A DNA stretch of 64,000 nucleotides from RUG369 sp050949645 (lineage in GTDB: Bacteria; Planctomycetota; Planctomycetia; Pirellulales; Thermoguttaceae), in NCBI GenBank assembly GCA_050949645.1, contig JBMNGC010000001.1, positions 310,001 through 374,000 of the forward strand, read 5' to 3'. The notes under the pieces are model-generated. The model made no database searches. It was given only the letters and a program-made list of their open reading frames with translations, and was not told the DNA's origin. Position numbers and translations under genes: made by a program. How positions within the stretch are numbered: position 1 is the stretch's first letter; every line of letters begins with the position of its first letter. Shown here in pieces: positions 52,182-62,014 of the stretch.

Positions 52182-52779
52182 CTCTTGTTACGAGAGATTG
52201 CTACAACGTGCGTTATAAAATGGGAGTTCGCATTCCGACAAGTTTGTAATAGGCGTTCTCTCCTCAATAATGAAGTCTTATTGTTTTTAACTGTCTTTAA
52301 GAACGGTTAGGCGTCTTTCTTGAGACGTAGCGTATCGCGCTAGCGTCACGTGCGACTCTAAATATTTCGCATTTCTGTGCGGGTTGAGGCTCATACCGAG
52401 TCTTCCCATCGGTTATAACTTCTCGTCATCGGTAAATGAGACGTTAACTTCAACGCATATGGCGTCTCTCCTATATTCTCAAGCTCAGACGCGATCAATT
52501 TACGATGCTCGCGTGCGGTTTCGCTTCGACCAACCAGAATAGCGGCTACCTATCCGACGGACTTGTCAGTTAAAAAACGAAAAGCCGGCTTTTTCGCGAA
52601 TGACGACATAAAGCTAAAAAGCGGATGATTTAGATATTTCGGGTCTGTCAAATTCGTTTGTATTTGCTAAGATGGGACATAGAGAATGCGTTGTTTGTAG
52701 CAACGCAGGTCTGTCATAACAGATTGCCGAGAATCGAGCTTCATTGGCAACGAGCTGTTTGCGAGATCGGACATAATTT
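52182..52779. other. Intergenic region with no recognised gene
   Basis: About 600 bases without a convincing gene. It contains a weak promoter-like pair (TTGTAA 52244-52249, N16, AATAAT 52266-52271), a 14-base palindrome AAAAGCCGGCTTTT (52580-52593) and a TGCGTTG/CAACGCA hairpin (52687-52707). A small RNA is possible but not supported. Confidence 0.4.
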
Positions 52780-53595
52780 ATGTTGTTGCGAATATGTGGA
52801 AAAGCGGGTCGGCGCGAGTTTTGCGAACTGGCGCGTGACGCGCGGTCAATTGCAGCGCAACATGGCGCGACAACGGTTGAAACCGACGGTTTTTTCACCG
52901 ATCCCACGACTCGCAACGTCGACTTCCTGCTCCTATTGCGTTCCTTTCCGAATGAGTTCAACGTCGCCGACGTCGAGCGTCTGCGCCGCGCCGCGCCCCT
53001 TGCCCCGATCGCGATGATTGCAGGCGAGCTTTGCGAGGGTGAGGATCGAACGGGCGAACGATTTTTCGGGGTACGTCGATTTTATTCGAGCGAATGGCAA
53101 GTTTTAGGTCGATTTGAATTCACGCGTTTTTTTGCCGCCGACGGGGCGACGGGGCTCTTTGCGGAGTCGCCGCTTTCGCCGTTCTTTGCACGACGGTTGG
53201 CGCGAACTTACGACGGCGGAGACGCCGAGGCGCGTTTTAATGAACGGACGCTGATTCTGTCGGACAACGCGGATCTGGCGGAGACCCTTGTCGTCGCATT
53301 GGGACGAGTCGGTTCAACGCTGCGTGTCGCAAGTTTTGAACGCTTTGACGCGGACGCCGCGCTGAATTTTTCGCCGACGCGAATCGTGATCGACGCGCCC
53401 GGCTTTATTGACACGCGTCTCGTTTCGTGCGCAAGGAGATTACGGATGCGATATCCCCTTGCTGCTCTCGACGTTCTGACATTTTTGCCCGACGCGCCTG
53501 GAACGGAGGATACGACGAAGTTTGAACTTTGGAACCAGACTCGCGTTTGGACCAAACCCTTTGACTTCGCGTCGTTTCTCCGCTCGTACGATTAA
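52780..53595 (+). CDS. Conserved-looking hypothetical protein
   Basis: Function unknown. The 271-residue product has two alternating alpha/beta halves: one around DFLLLLRSFPNEFNVADVERLRRAAPLAPIAMIAGELCEGEDRTG, and one around ERTLILSDNADLAETLVVALGRVGSTLRVASFERFD ... TRIVIDAPGFIDTRLV. Both look like receiver (CheY-like) folds without the phospho-acceptor context, so a pseudo-receiver is a guess. No signal peptide or membrane segment. ATG 52780 is the first possible start, since TAA precedes it in frame, and it has no ribosome-binding site. It lies 57 bases before the GH106-like gene and may be co-transcribed. Confidence 0.6.
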   Translation: MLLRICGKAGRREFCELARDARSIAAQHGATTVETDGFFTDPTTRNVDFLLLLRSFPNEFNVADVERLRRAAPLAPIAMIAGELCEGEDRTGERFFGVRRFYSSEWQVLGRFEFTRFFAADGATGLFAESPLSPFFARRLARTYDGGDAEARFNERTLILSDNADLAETLVVALGRVGSTLRVASFERFDADAALNFSPTRIVIDAPGFIDTRLVSCARRLRMRYPLAALDVLTFLPDAPGTEDTTKFELWNQTRVWTKPFDFASFLRSYD

Positions 53596-53652
53596 CATGC
53601 GTCGGTTTGCGCGATTCATCTTATCGCCGCGCTTTGGACGCGGTTCAGAGCT

Positions 53653-56600
53653 ATGATCCATTCTTTCGTTTTACCATACCTAACGACGTTCCTGTTTTCA
53701 TTGTTTTTCGTTCTTTCTTCCGCAGCCGCGGCGGCGCAGGAGTCGCCAGTCGCATTCCCGGAACGATCTGAGCCAAGTCTTCAAGAAGGATTTGCCGAAC
53801 CGCCCGCTGGCTACGGCGAGGTCCCCTTTTGGTGGTGGACGGGCGAGAAGCTTGACGTCGAACGCCTCTGCTGGCAACTCGACGAGCTTAATAAGAAAGG
53901 TATTTCAGGCGTTCAGGTAAACTACGCGCACCAGGACGTCAGAAATGAAACTCAGCCGAATTGGCTTACCTATCCGAACGAGCCGGAAGTTTTTACTGAA
54001 GAATGGTTTAACGTCTTCGATCAGGTCCGCGAACATTGCCGCAAGCTCGGCATGGCGATCGGCGTGAGCGGCTATACCCTCGACTGGCAGAATTCGCCCG
54101 GCAATCTTTTTGATCGTCTGATCTACAGCGACTCTGAACTTCAAAGTCGGACGCTTTACGTTGCTCGAAAGGTTGAACTTAAAGGCGGCGAGAAATGGTC
54201 GACGCTCCTGGAACGCGCTCCGGAGGTACTGGAAAACACGCCGAACGACGTCCTTGTCGGTATTGCGGCGTACCCCTCTGGCGCGAGTGGGAACGTAGAA
54301 TATCTCGGGGCAGATTCCGACGCGCTCGCCGCGAACGACAATCTTATTGCAAATGATTGCCAGGTTTGGATCTATCGAGCAAAACGCATCCCTCACACGC
54401 TCAATCCGTTACATCCTGAGTCAGGAAAGCAAGTCGTTGAGCGATTCTTCCAGCCTTTTGAAGACCGGGCGCTGAAAGCGTCTGACGACGCTGTCGCCAC
54501 GTCCTCAACGCTGGGACTTGAATATTTCTTCCAGGATGAATTGCAGATTGGGACGGGCGAAACGATCTGGCACGACGACCTTGCAGCAGAATTTGAAGCG
54601 CGGAAAGGCTATCCTCTTTGGAGCGCCTTGCCCGCGATGTTTGGCGCTGACTGCGGCGATCTGACCGAAAAATATCGACTCGACTTCATGGACGTTCGCG
54701 TTCGACTTGCAGAAGAACGGTATTTTATTCCGATTTTCAACTGGCACGCGAGTCGCGGAAGAATTTACGCGTGCGACCCTGGCAGTCGCGGAAAAGATCC
54801 GAGCGAATTTTGCGATTACTTCAGCGCGGTCCGATGGTATACGGCGCCAGGACACGACACCCCGGGCGGTCACGCCGACTTCATAAAGAACAAGGTTTCA
54901 TCGTCGATTGCGCACTTCTACCAGCGTCCTCGCGTCTGGCTCGAAGGCTACCACAGCTTTGGTTGGGGCGCTACTCCGGAACGGTTGCTCTTTGCGACGA
55001 ATGAAAATTTTCTCTTTGGCGCTAATCTGCTCAATCTACATGGCCTGTATTACACAACTTATGGCGGATACTGGGAATGGGCGCCTCCTTGCTATCATTT
55101 TCGACAGCCGTATTGGGAAACCTTCGGAAGATTCCTGAAGTATTTTGAACGACTTTCCTTCGCTTTAACGCGAGGGGTAGAGCAGCCCGAATTTGTCGTG
55201 CTTTACCCTGTTTCGTCGTATCAGGCTAATCTAGGAGGCGAGCGTGCGCGCGACGTGGCGTTTGAGGCGGCGCGGCGCATCTTTGCGTCTGGTCACGACG
55301 TGCTCTTTATCGACGACGACTCGATCGCGCGGTCGGAGATCGTTGACGGACGTTTACACGTTGCGGGAGCAAGTCATCGCGTTCTTGTCTTGCCGTCGAC
55401 GCGCGGAATCCGCTTCCAGACTCTTTGTCAAGCGCGCGAGCTCTGCGAATCAGGGGGAGTTGTGGTTGCGCTTGACGCGCTTCCAGAGGCAACGGACAGA
55501 GCTGGTCGTCGAGACGAAACGTTGCGTCGAGTGGTGAACGAGTATTTTTCACAGGGCCGGTTCGGCGATTCGGTTGTTCAAACGGATTCGGGAGGTATCG
55601 CCGCGTTCTTCTCGCCTCGCGCGGAATCAAGTGAAGAGGCGTCAGGAGGCGATCCGGTTGTAGCGGTTACGGCCGATCAAAATGGCGACGCGCTCATGTG
55701 GTCGCGGTTCGACGCGTTTCTCGAGGAATTCCCACGCGACGTTTTCGACGCCAACTCGGGCGATCCTTGCTCTTTTATGAAGCGCACAACATCGGACGCG
55801 GACCTTTATTTCGTCATGAAGGGGAAGAAGAACGCAGCGTTGACCTTCCGTTCGAGCGGTCGCGTTGAGCTATATGACGCGTGGACCGGGACAAGTCGTG
55901 AGCTTCCCGCTGCTCGGCGGTCGACGCCAGAGGGACAAACGACGACGATTCGATGGCCCTACGAGGAAACAGAAGCTGGACTCGTTGTTTTCTGGCGCAA
56001 TGAAGAACCAACTGAGCCCGACGAGATTCCGGAACTTCAAAATTCCGAGCGCCGCGCGACGCTTACGCTTGACGGCGAGTGGGGGTTCCGGCTTTTACCG
56101 AACCTTGATAACCGTTGGGGCGATTTCCGACTCCCAATTCACGACGAAACGATCGGCGCGGAAGCGCAACGTTTCGATATTACCGTCGAAGGGGATAAGG
56201 TCGCCGAAAACGCGCTCAACGATTTTGGTCCGAAGTATCTTGTTCTTGGCCCGTTCCCGTCCGATTCGAGATTTAGCGAACTTGACGCAAAGCTCAGCGC
56301 CCTTAAAAGCGTCGCTCCAAACGATATGTTTACGTTTAACGACCGCACATACGTATGGGACGTCAGATCCTTTTCATGGCGATGGGGCGTCGAGGGAAAT
56401 CCGGGGCACGAAGGTTACCACGGGCTCAAGGAAAAGATCGATTCGCGCTTCATTGCCCTTGGCAGGCCGACTGACGGCTTTAATGAAACGATTTACGCGC
56501 CGGAGGAATCAGGCTCAGTCTACTATCTTTGGACGACTGTTCCGGTTAATTTTGCCGACCAGACGTCCGTCGACTCGCAGGTCGTTGACGTCTATGCGAG

Positions 56601-57660
56601 CGGCGACGCGCCTACGGCGATTTGGCTTGACGGAAAACGTCTCGACCTCTCTGCAGATGAGACGCTCGTTTCAACGCCGGAGCGATATCGACCCGTCTTA
56701 GCGCGCTATGAGACCGCCGGTCGCCGCGCGCTCGCTTTTGTCGAGCGAGGCGAGCAGGGCGGGGAGGGCGCGTCGAAGCTGATCATGGCAAACGGACTCG
56801 ATTCCGGCGCGTTCAACGGTATGTCAACCGGTCTGCGCGAAGAAACTCCCGATTTCATAGCGGCGCCTGAGAGGCGCACGCCTTTATCGACCGTGTGGTT
56901 CGATACGCCGGGGGTCTTGGATTATGACGTCTATGGCGGCGAGGGCGCGAGCGTTGAAAGTCTTTCCTTCGTCGCGCCTCCCGGATTAAAGAAACTGACG
57001 ATCCCAACTTACGGATCATTTGTCAGTTTTGAGAATCCGAGCCAGACCAAGCGCACTGTCGAGGTTGAGTCTGAGATTGGCTGGGAATACTGGCGCGGTC
57101 TAACGCACGATGAGCGGTTTGGTACAATAGAAGAACCTCGCTCGTTAGCGTTTTCAGATCGTTCTCTCAGGATTATTGAGATTACGCTCGAAGAACCTCT
57201 CGAGCGCGATGAGGAAGTTACGATTACGCTGTCGACGAGACCGGGCGTTCACGGCGCAGCGCTGTGTCCTGAACCGATCCGCTTGCAGTGCGAGTCGGGC
57301 GTTACGACGCTCGGCGACTGGAACGAACGCGGCGTTCTTGCGAACTATTCCGGCGGCGCGCGGTATTCGAAAGAGTTTGAGTGGAAGGCGAAGCTCGGCG
57401 CAAACGAGCGCGCGATCCTTGATCTCGGCGCAGTTGGCTCAAGTTGCCGCGTCTGGTTCAATGGCGAGCATATCGGCGATCTGCCGACGCCACCCTATAC
57501 GATCGACGTCACGGAATTTCTGCGTAACGGAGAGAACAGCGTCGAGATCGACGTCTACAATACGGCTGCAAATATCTTTCGGAATATTCCGACGCGATAC
57601 GGCGGCAATCCTGTTTCCGGACTCATTGGACCCGTGGAAATACGTATCGAGAACGAGTAG
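53653..57660 (+). CDS. Secreted GH106-like glycosidase
   Basis: Very large exported enzyme, 1335 residues, likely acting on rhamnose-containing or other complex polysaccharides. A signal peptide (about 1-29, ending SSAAAAAQ) is followed by a GH106/alpha-L-rhamnosidase-type start VPFWWWTGEKLDVERLCWQLDELNKKGISGVQVNY and EWFNVFDQVREHCRKLGMAIGV. Candidate acidic catalytic residues fall in LEYFFQDELQIG and WLEGYHSFGWG, which is an inference. The middle part includes a beta-rich section and the C-terminus is a GH2-like sugar-binding jelly roll (SKEFEWKAKL ... CRVWFNGEHIGDLPTPPYTIDVTEFLRNGENSVEIDVYN). No clear ribosome-binding site precedes ATG 53653. Confidence 0.82.
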   Translation: MIHSFVLPYLTTFLFSLFFVLSSAAAAAQESPVAFPERSEPSLQEGFAEPPAGYGEVPFWWWTGEKLDVERLCWQLDELNKKGISGVQVNYAHQDVRNETQPNWLTYPNEPEVFTEEWFNVFDQVREHCRKLGMAIGVSGYTLDWQNSPGNLFDRLIYSDSELQSRTLYVARKVELKGGEKWSTLLERAPEVLENTPNDVLVGIAAYPSGASGNVEYLGADSDALAANDNLIANDCQVWIYRAKRIPHTLNPLHPESGKQVVERFFQPFEDRALKASDDAVATSSTLGLEYFFQDELQIGTGETIWHDDLAAEFEARKGYPLWSALPAMFGADCGDLTEKYRLDFMDVRVRLAEERYFIPIFNWHASRGRIYACDPGSRGKDPSEFCDYFSAVRWYTAPGHDTPGGHADFIKNKVSSSIAHFYQRPRVWLEGYHSFGWGATPERLLFATNENFLFGANLLNLHGLYYTTYGGYWEWAPPCYHFRQPYWETFGRFLKYFERLSFALTRGVEQPEFVVLYPVSSYQANLGGERARDVAFEAARRIFASGHDVLFIDDDSIARSEIVDGRLHVAGASHRVLVLPSTRGIRFQTLCQARELCESGGVVVALDALPEATDRAGRRDETLRRVVNEYFSQGRFGDSVVQTDSGGIAAFFSPRAESSEEASGGDPVVAVTADQNGDALMWSRFDAFLEEFPRDVFDANSGDPCSFMKRTTSDADLYFVMKGKKNAALTFRSSGRVELYDAWTGTSRELPAARRSTPEGQTTTIRWPYEETEAGLVVFWRNEEPTEPDEIPELQNSERRATLTLDGEWGFRLLPNLDNRWGDFRLPIHDETIGAEAQRFDITVEGDKVAENALNDFGPKYLVLGPFPSDSRFSELDAKLSALKSVAPNDMFTFNDRTYVWDVRSFSWRWGVEGNPGHEGYHGLKEKIDSRFIALGRPTDGFNETIYAPEESGSVYYLWTTVPVNFADQTSVDSQVVDVYASGDAPTAIWLDGKRLDLSADETLVSTPERYRPVLARYETAGRRALAFVERGEQGGEGASKLIMANGLDSGAFNGMSTGLREETPDFIAAPERRTPLSTVWFDTPGVLDYDVYGGEGASVESLSFVAPPGLKKLTIPTYGSFVSFENPSQTKRTVEVESEIGWEYWRGLTHDERFGTIEEPRSLAFSDRSLRIIEITLEEPLERDEEVTITLSTRPGVHGAALCPEPIRLQCESGVTTLGDWNERGVLANYSGGARYSKEFEWKAKLGANERAILDLGAVGSSCRVWFNGEHIGDLPTPPYTIDVTEFLRNGENSVEIDVYNTAANIFRNIPTRYGGNPVSGLIGPVEIRIENE

Positions 57661-57790
57661 CGGCGTTGAACGAATTTCGAGAGGCGGATAGTTTGACGAC
57701 GCGTTTTCAGCGTTGATTGACAATGCGCTTTGTGGGAATCAGCGTGACTTCGTGGTTTACCGTAAAGTCGCTAAACGCTGGCGGCAAGAC

Positions 57791-57818
57791 TTGCCTAAGC
57801 GTCGTTTTCAAGTAGAAT
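57791..57818 (+). promoter_or_regulatory. Promoter for prfB
   Basis: TTGCCT (57791-57796), 16-base spacer, TAGAAT (57813-57818). The leader then forms a TTGGCGT/ACGCCAA stem (57837-57875) whose loop contains an AGGAGG not used for the start. Confidence 0.5.
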
Positions 57819-57899
57819 AAACAGTTTGAAATACACTTGGCGTAGGAGGCGGTCGTCCCCAGAAACCAACGCCAAATTAAGATAGGAGATTTATATCCA

Positions 57900-59003
57900 A
57901 TGCCGGTTGAACGTGAACAAATTGCCCGCGCGGGGCAGATTCGCGACGGTCTCGATCAGCTCAAGGCTTCGCTCGACTATGATGAGAAGAAGAAAGAGAT
58001 CGTCGAGATCGAAAAGAAAATGACGGCTCCAGGATTTTGGGACGATCAGGAAAAAGCCCAAGCCCTCGTGGGGCGGCTCAAAGCTCTTCAGGCGCTTGTA
58101 AAACCGATGGATGAGATTCTCAAGGAGCTTGACGAACTCGACGTATTCTTTGAACTAGGAGAAGAAGACGAAGATACGGCGGCGGAGATTCCCGCGAAGC
58201 TTAGAGAAGTAGAGAAAACGCACGAAGCCCTTGAGACAGCCGCGCTCTTTAATGGACCTTATGACGGCAACGACGCTATTCTGTCGATCTATGCGCGCGA
58301 CGGAGGAACTGACGCCAACGACTGGGCGGAGATGCTTCTGCGTATGTATTTGCTCTGGGCCCAGTCTCACGGGTTCGCAACCGAGATCCTGGATCGTCAG
58401 GACAATGAAGAGGCGGGTATCAACAGCGTATCTGTTATGGTTCGCGGTCCCATGGCATACGGATACCTCAAGAGCGAGACTGGCATTCATCGGCTCGTGC
58501 GCATTAGTCCTTTCAACGCAGAAGGCAAACGTCAGACGAGCTTTGCAGCGGTTGACGTGAACCCCGAGATCGACGACTCAATTAATGTTGATATCAAAGA
58601 GGAAGACGTTCGCGAAGACGTGTTCCGTGCAAGCGGCGCCGGCGGTCAGCATGTGAACAAGACGTCGAGCGCGATTCGTTTGACGCATGTTCCGACAAAT
58701 ACGGTTGTCCAGTGTCAGAGCGAACGCAGCCAGCACAAGAACCGCGCGACGGCGTGGAAGATGCTCCGCGCGAAACTGGTGCAACGCGAGGAAGAGAAGC
58801 GGGAACAACAGATGTCCGCGAAGTATAAGAACCTGGCGAAGGTTGGGTTCGGTTCGCAGATTCGCAACTACTTCCTACATCCTGACCAGCGTGTAAAAGA
58901 TACGCGGACTGGATATTCTGTCGGCAATTTCCATGAGGTTCTCGACGGCGGCGTTCAACCCTTTATGGATGAATACCTCCGTTGGCGCGTCAAGACCGAC
59001 TGA
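57900..59003 (+). CDS. prfB: Peptide chain release factor 2
   Basis: Ends translation at UGA and UAA. The 367-residue product has the RF2 recognition tripeptide SPF (LVRISPFNAEGKRQTSF) and the catalytic GGQ in ASGAGGQHVNKTSSA. The region where many bacteria have an in-frame UGA and a +1 shift reads straight through (LKASLDYDEKKKEI), so there is no programmed frameshift. GATAGGAGA stands 11 bases before ATG 57900. Confidence 0.97.
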   Translation: MPVEREQIARAGQIRDGLDQLKASLDYDEKKKEIVEIEKKMTAPGFWDDQEKAQALVGRLKALQALVKPMDEILKELDELDVFFELGEEDEDTAAEIPAKLREVEKTHEALETAALFNGPYDGNDAILSIYARDGGTDANDWAEMLLRMYLLWAQSHGFATEILDRQDNEEAGINSVSVMVRGPMAYGYLKSETGIHRLVRISPFNAEGKRQTSFAAVDVNPEIDDSINVDIKEEDVREDVFRASGAGGQHVNKTSSAIRLTHVPTNTVVQCQSERSQHKNRATAWKMLRAKLVQREEEKREQQMSAKYKNLAKVGFGSQIRNYFLHPDQRVKDTRTGYSVGNFHEVLDGGVQPFMDEYLRWRVKTD

Positions 59004-59024
59004 TTTGATCGCCTTGCCATGGCG

Positions 59025-59064
59025 GGAGTCGTTTGTCCACTGGCGGACGAGCGACTCCTGCTTT
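59025..59064 (+). terminator. Hairpin after prfB
   Basis: GGAGTCG (59025-59031)/CGACTCC (59052-59058) with an inner GTCC/GGAC stem, followed by TGCTTTG. The T-run is weak. Confidence 0.4.
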
Positions 59065-59101
59065 GTGAAAGCGTTCGTTTTTTATATCAAGGAGATCAGC
59101 C

Positions 59102-60796
59102 ATGCCGACGTCGCTCTTTCAGTATGAAATGTTGCCGACGACGTGGTTTTATCTGTCGACGCTGCTGATCCTTGCGCTTTTCTTTCGGTTTAATCGAATT
59201 CTAAGTGTTCGCAATCTCGACGTTATCATGTTTATCATGCTCACGCCGGGATTAGTTTATGTCGCGATGGGCTCCGCGCTCCAGGGATATGTATGGCTCT
59301 TTGTTGTCGGTACGTTCATCTTTGCGCGGCTAGCGGTCGATCCATTCTTTCGGCGTCGACCAATTCTCGCCCCCAACCTTAATTACTCAGGGTTGATATT
59401 TTCTTGCGTGGCGTCGAGCGCGTTTATGATACCGAACTTATTTCTCAATCGCGGCGACGCTTGCGAATCGCCGCGTGCGTGGCGGTTGGAGCAGATTCTT
59501 GCGTGCGCCGACGAGGCCAATCCCGACGTTAGCGCGACGCGGAACTGGCCAGGCTATCCTCCGTTTCTGCAAGCGACGGCCGATGTGAATCGGTTCTTCG
59601 CTCCTTCGCAGACGGCATGGCGTCGTGCTGTCGCCGAAGCGCTCACGCGGAAACAGGACGCTAGCGGCGTCGATTTTTTCGGGTTTTCCATTCGCGACGA
59701 TTCCTCGAACAAAAAGCGGTCGGCGGCGCGCGCGGTTCGTTGGGCGTCGGGCGCGGCGGAAGAATATAGCTACAATTTTGACGAGTCCGAGTATGACGAC
59801 GACGCGGAGGGACGCAGCGCGCGCGCCTCATATCCTCATAGTCTCAACGGAGTGCGCGCCGCGCCGATCGTGCCAAGCGCGCCAGTCGCTCCGAACCTTT
59901 CCGGCGTCGGTCCCGAACGGGACGTCTCCGACGCTTCAATCGCGTCTACGCCAACGTCTGGCGCTGATCCTGATTTTTTTTCCGGCGTGGACGGAGGGAG
60001 CGACTTCGAAGACGGCGAGCGGATGAGTATGAGCGATTCGGCAATGTTTCGCTGGCAGCCCCTTTCGCAGGAAGGATTGATCATCGTTCTGTGCGTTATT
60101 TTTCTTCAGATTGCCTTACTGGCGGTGATGGTTCTTATTGGGCATGTCCATTTTGGTTCGCTCCAAACGGGCTTTGCGGCGGCGCTCCTCTATCTGTTAC
60201 TGCCATATATTAATCAGTTTTCCGCGCGGCTCGACCATATTGTGCCCGCGCTTCTCATTCTCATGGCAGTTCTGCTGTATACGCGTCCATTCCTTTCGGG
60301 GCTTTCCCTTGCCGCGGCGGGGATGCTGGTGTTTTATCCATTCCTGTTGGCGCCTTTGTGGGCGGCGTATTACTGGAAAAAAGGGCTAGGGCGATTCATT
60401 GTCGGGAGCACGGCGTCGGTTCTAACGCTCGCAGTACTCCTGCTCTTTGTAAAAAATCCTGAGCTTTCGTATACTAGCGCGCTCGAATCGACGTTTGGCA
60501 ACCATTCGGTGCTCCTACGGTGCGCAGACGGAATATGGGAATATCTCCCGAGATTCTATCGCATCCCGATCATCGCTTTATATGGCGTTTTCTGCTTTGG
60601 GTACGCGCTTTTCATCCCTCAGAAGAACCTTGCGACGCTCATGGCCTTTACGGCGGCGCTCATGCTCGGCGTTCAGTTCTGGATGGGACGCCAGGGAGGA
60701 CTTTATATGGCATGGTTCCTGCCGCTTGCGATTTTAACGATATTCCGACCGAATCTCGCTGACCGCACCGCAACCGCGTCGGTGGTCGATCTTTAG
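59102..60796 (+). CDS. Membrane protein, GT87-like C-terminal part
   Basis: Function unknown. The 564-residue product has four membrane segments at about 13-110, a hydrophilic low-complexity loop at about 120-310 (rich in Asp, Ser, Arg, Pro), then about six to seven membrane segments to the end. The second half (RLDHIVPALLILMAVLLYTRPFLSGLSLAAAGMLVFYPFLLAPLWAAYYWKKGLGRF) resembles polyprenol-phosphate mannosyltransferases (GT87/DUF2029), but the catalytic aspartates of that family are not evident. AAGGAG stands eight bases before ATG 59102. Confidence 0.62.
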   Translation: MPTSLFQYEMLPTTWFYLSTLLILALFFRFNRILSVRNLDVIMFIMLTPGLVYVAMGSALQGYVWLFVVGTFIFARLAVDPFFRRRPILAPNLNYSGLIFSCVASSAFMIPNLFLNRGDACESPRAWRLEQILACADEANPDVSATRNWPGYPPFLQATADVNRFFAPSQTAWRRAVAEALTRKQDASGVDFFGFSIRDDSSNKKRSAARAVRWASGAAEEYSYNFDESEYDDDAEGRSARASYPHSLNGVRAAPIVPSAPVAPNLSGVGPERDVSDASIASTPTSGADPDFFSGVDGGSDFEDGERMSMSDSAMFRWQPLSQEGLIIVLCVIFLQIALLAVMVLIGHVHFGSLQTGFAAALLYLLLPYINQFSARLDHIVPALLILMAVLLYTRPFLSGLSLAAAGMLVFYPFLLAPLWAAYYWKKGLGRFIVGSTASVLTLAVLLLFVKNPELSYTSALESTFGNHSVLLRCADGIWEYLPRFYRIPIIALYGVFCFGYALFIPQKNLATLMAFTAALMLGVQFWMGRQGGLYMAWFLPLAILTIFRPNLADRTATASVVDL

Positions 60797-60829
60797 CTTT
60801 CTTTCAAGCCGACGTTCTAGATAACGTTC

Positions 60830-62014
60830 TCAAATCAAAAGGAACCCCCAAGCCCAGACAAAGGGCAACGTTAATACTTTCCCCAAAAATGCGACTGATT
60901 CAGGTGAAATAAATCCACCGAGGAGCGGAAGAGGTCCTACTTGTATAAACATAAGGAAGATTCCGGGGTTTGGGAGCAGGATAGGTAAGCGGAGGTTGCG
61001 TGACGAGGCGCCTCCATAAAACAAGGACGGTCCGTTAATGTAATACTCGAGTCCAATAAATAGGAACAGGACAAACAACGCCATTACATAGGGCGCTAAC
61101 AGAGCAGTTGAGCGCTTTCCTTGCGAATAGTCGCCATAACGCCAATGCAGCCAACCCGTATAAGCGCCTAACGCGAGAAACGCCAACGAGGCGAAAACGA
61201 GCAGATACGCGACGGATACTGTCGCGTAGAGAAGAGTCGCCCAGTATACTTCTTGCGTCGCTCTGCCGATGGGTTCAAGCGCCGCCAAAGTTCCTTCGGC
61301 CAAGACAAGCATTAGAAAAGCTAGCAATGGAGCGATTATCAGCGTTGACAGCGAGCAGAACGCCGCCGGATACCCTGATCCAGGTTTAAATTTTAATTGG
61401 CCGTTTGGGGCGTAAAATTTTCCTAGGTCTGCGTTTGTTTCTGACGCCCAGACCTTGTCGAAAAGAGAACTGACCGCGCGACCTCGAACCATTACAATGG
61501 ATCCGTCGTCGAGCAAAAGGAACGCTCGACGCGAGAGAACAAACGCTTTCCAACCTAAATAGACCGTTGACGCCACAATCCCAATGTTGCGACTCGACAG
61601 GAACAGAAAGGGACGTTTCTTAAACGCGTCGCAGAGTTCTACGTCTTCGTTCATTTCGAGTTCGGACGCCGAATTCGGAAAACGTCCCGTTCGCTCTTTA
61701 AACGTAACGCAGAGGGTGCGAAGTTGTTCAAGGCGCTCAATCGTCGTCTTTGATCGGCTTATGTTTCGCCATTGACGCAAAAGGTATAATATACTAAGGG
61801 CTAAGAGCGTCCCATAGAGACATATCGACACGGTTAAGGGCTCTCTAAGAGCAGAGAAGTCGCGCTGCTCGATCATCGTCACAGTTTTCGAAAAACCGCC
61901 CGTCCTCAAAAACGACGAGATTGGCGTGACAATCAGGAGATACACGACGCATATCCCTAGCAGCAGACCTATCCAACGCCTTGCCGCGCGAAAAATAATC
62001 CGTCTCTGTTTCAT
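60830..62014 (-). CDS. Hypothetical multi-pass membrane protein
   Basis: Function unknown. The 394-residue product has membrane segments at about 15-37, 62-82, 215-240, 262-300, 318-340 and near the C-terminus. A soluble part between the second and third segments contains LEQLRTLCVTFKERTGRFPNSASELE, a pattern seen in pseudopilin-like pilus proteins, and DDGSIVMVRGRAV. It converges on the GT87-like gene. ATG 62014 has AAGGAA eight bases upstream; ATG 62038 is an in-frame alternative. Confidence 0.6.
   Translation of the reverse strand: MKQRRIIFRAARRWIGLLLGICVVYLLIVTPISSFLRTGGFSKTVTMIEQRDFSALREPLTVSICLYGTLLALSILYLLRQWRNISRSKTTIERLEQLRTLCVTFKERTGRFPNSASELEMNEDVELCDAFKKRPFLFLSSRNIGIVASTVYLGWKAFVLSRRAFLLLDDGSIVMVRGRAVSSLFDKVWASETNADLGKFYAPNGQLKFKPGSGYPAAFCSLSTLIIAPLLAFLMLVLAEGTLAALEPIGRATQEVYWATLLYATVSVAYLLVFASLAFLALGAYTGWLHWRYGDYSQGKRSTALLAPYVMALFVLFLFIGLEYYINGPSLFYGGASSRNLRLPILLPNPGIFLMFIQVGPLPLLGGFISPESVAFLGKVLTLPFVWAWGFLLI

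Noticed and set aside
57900..58010. Programmed frameshift in prfB
   Set aside because: The frame is continuous with no in-frame UGA at the expected place.
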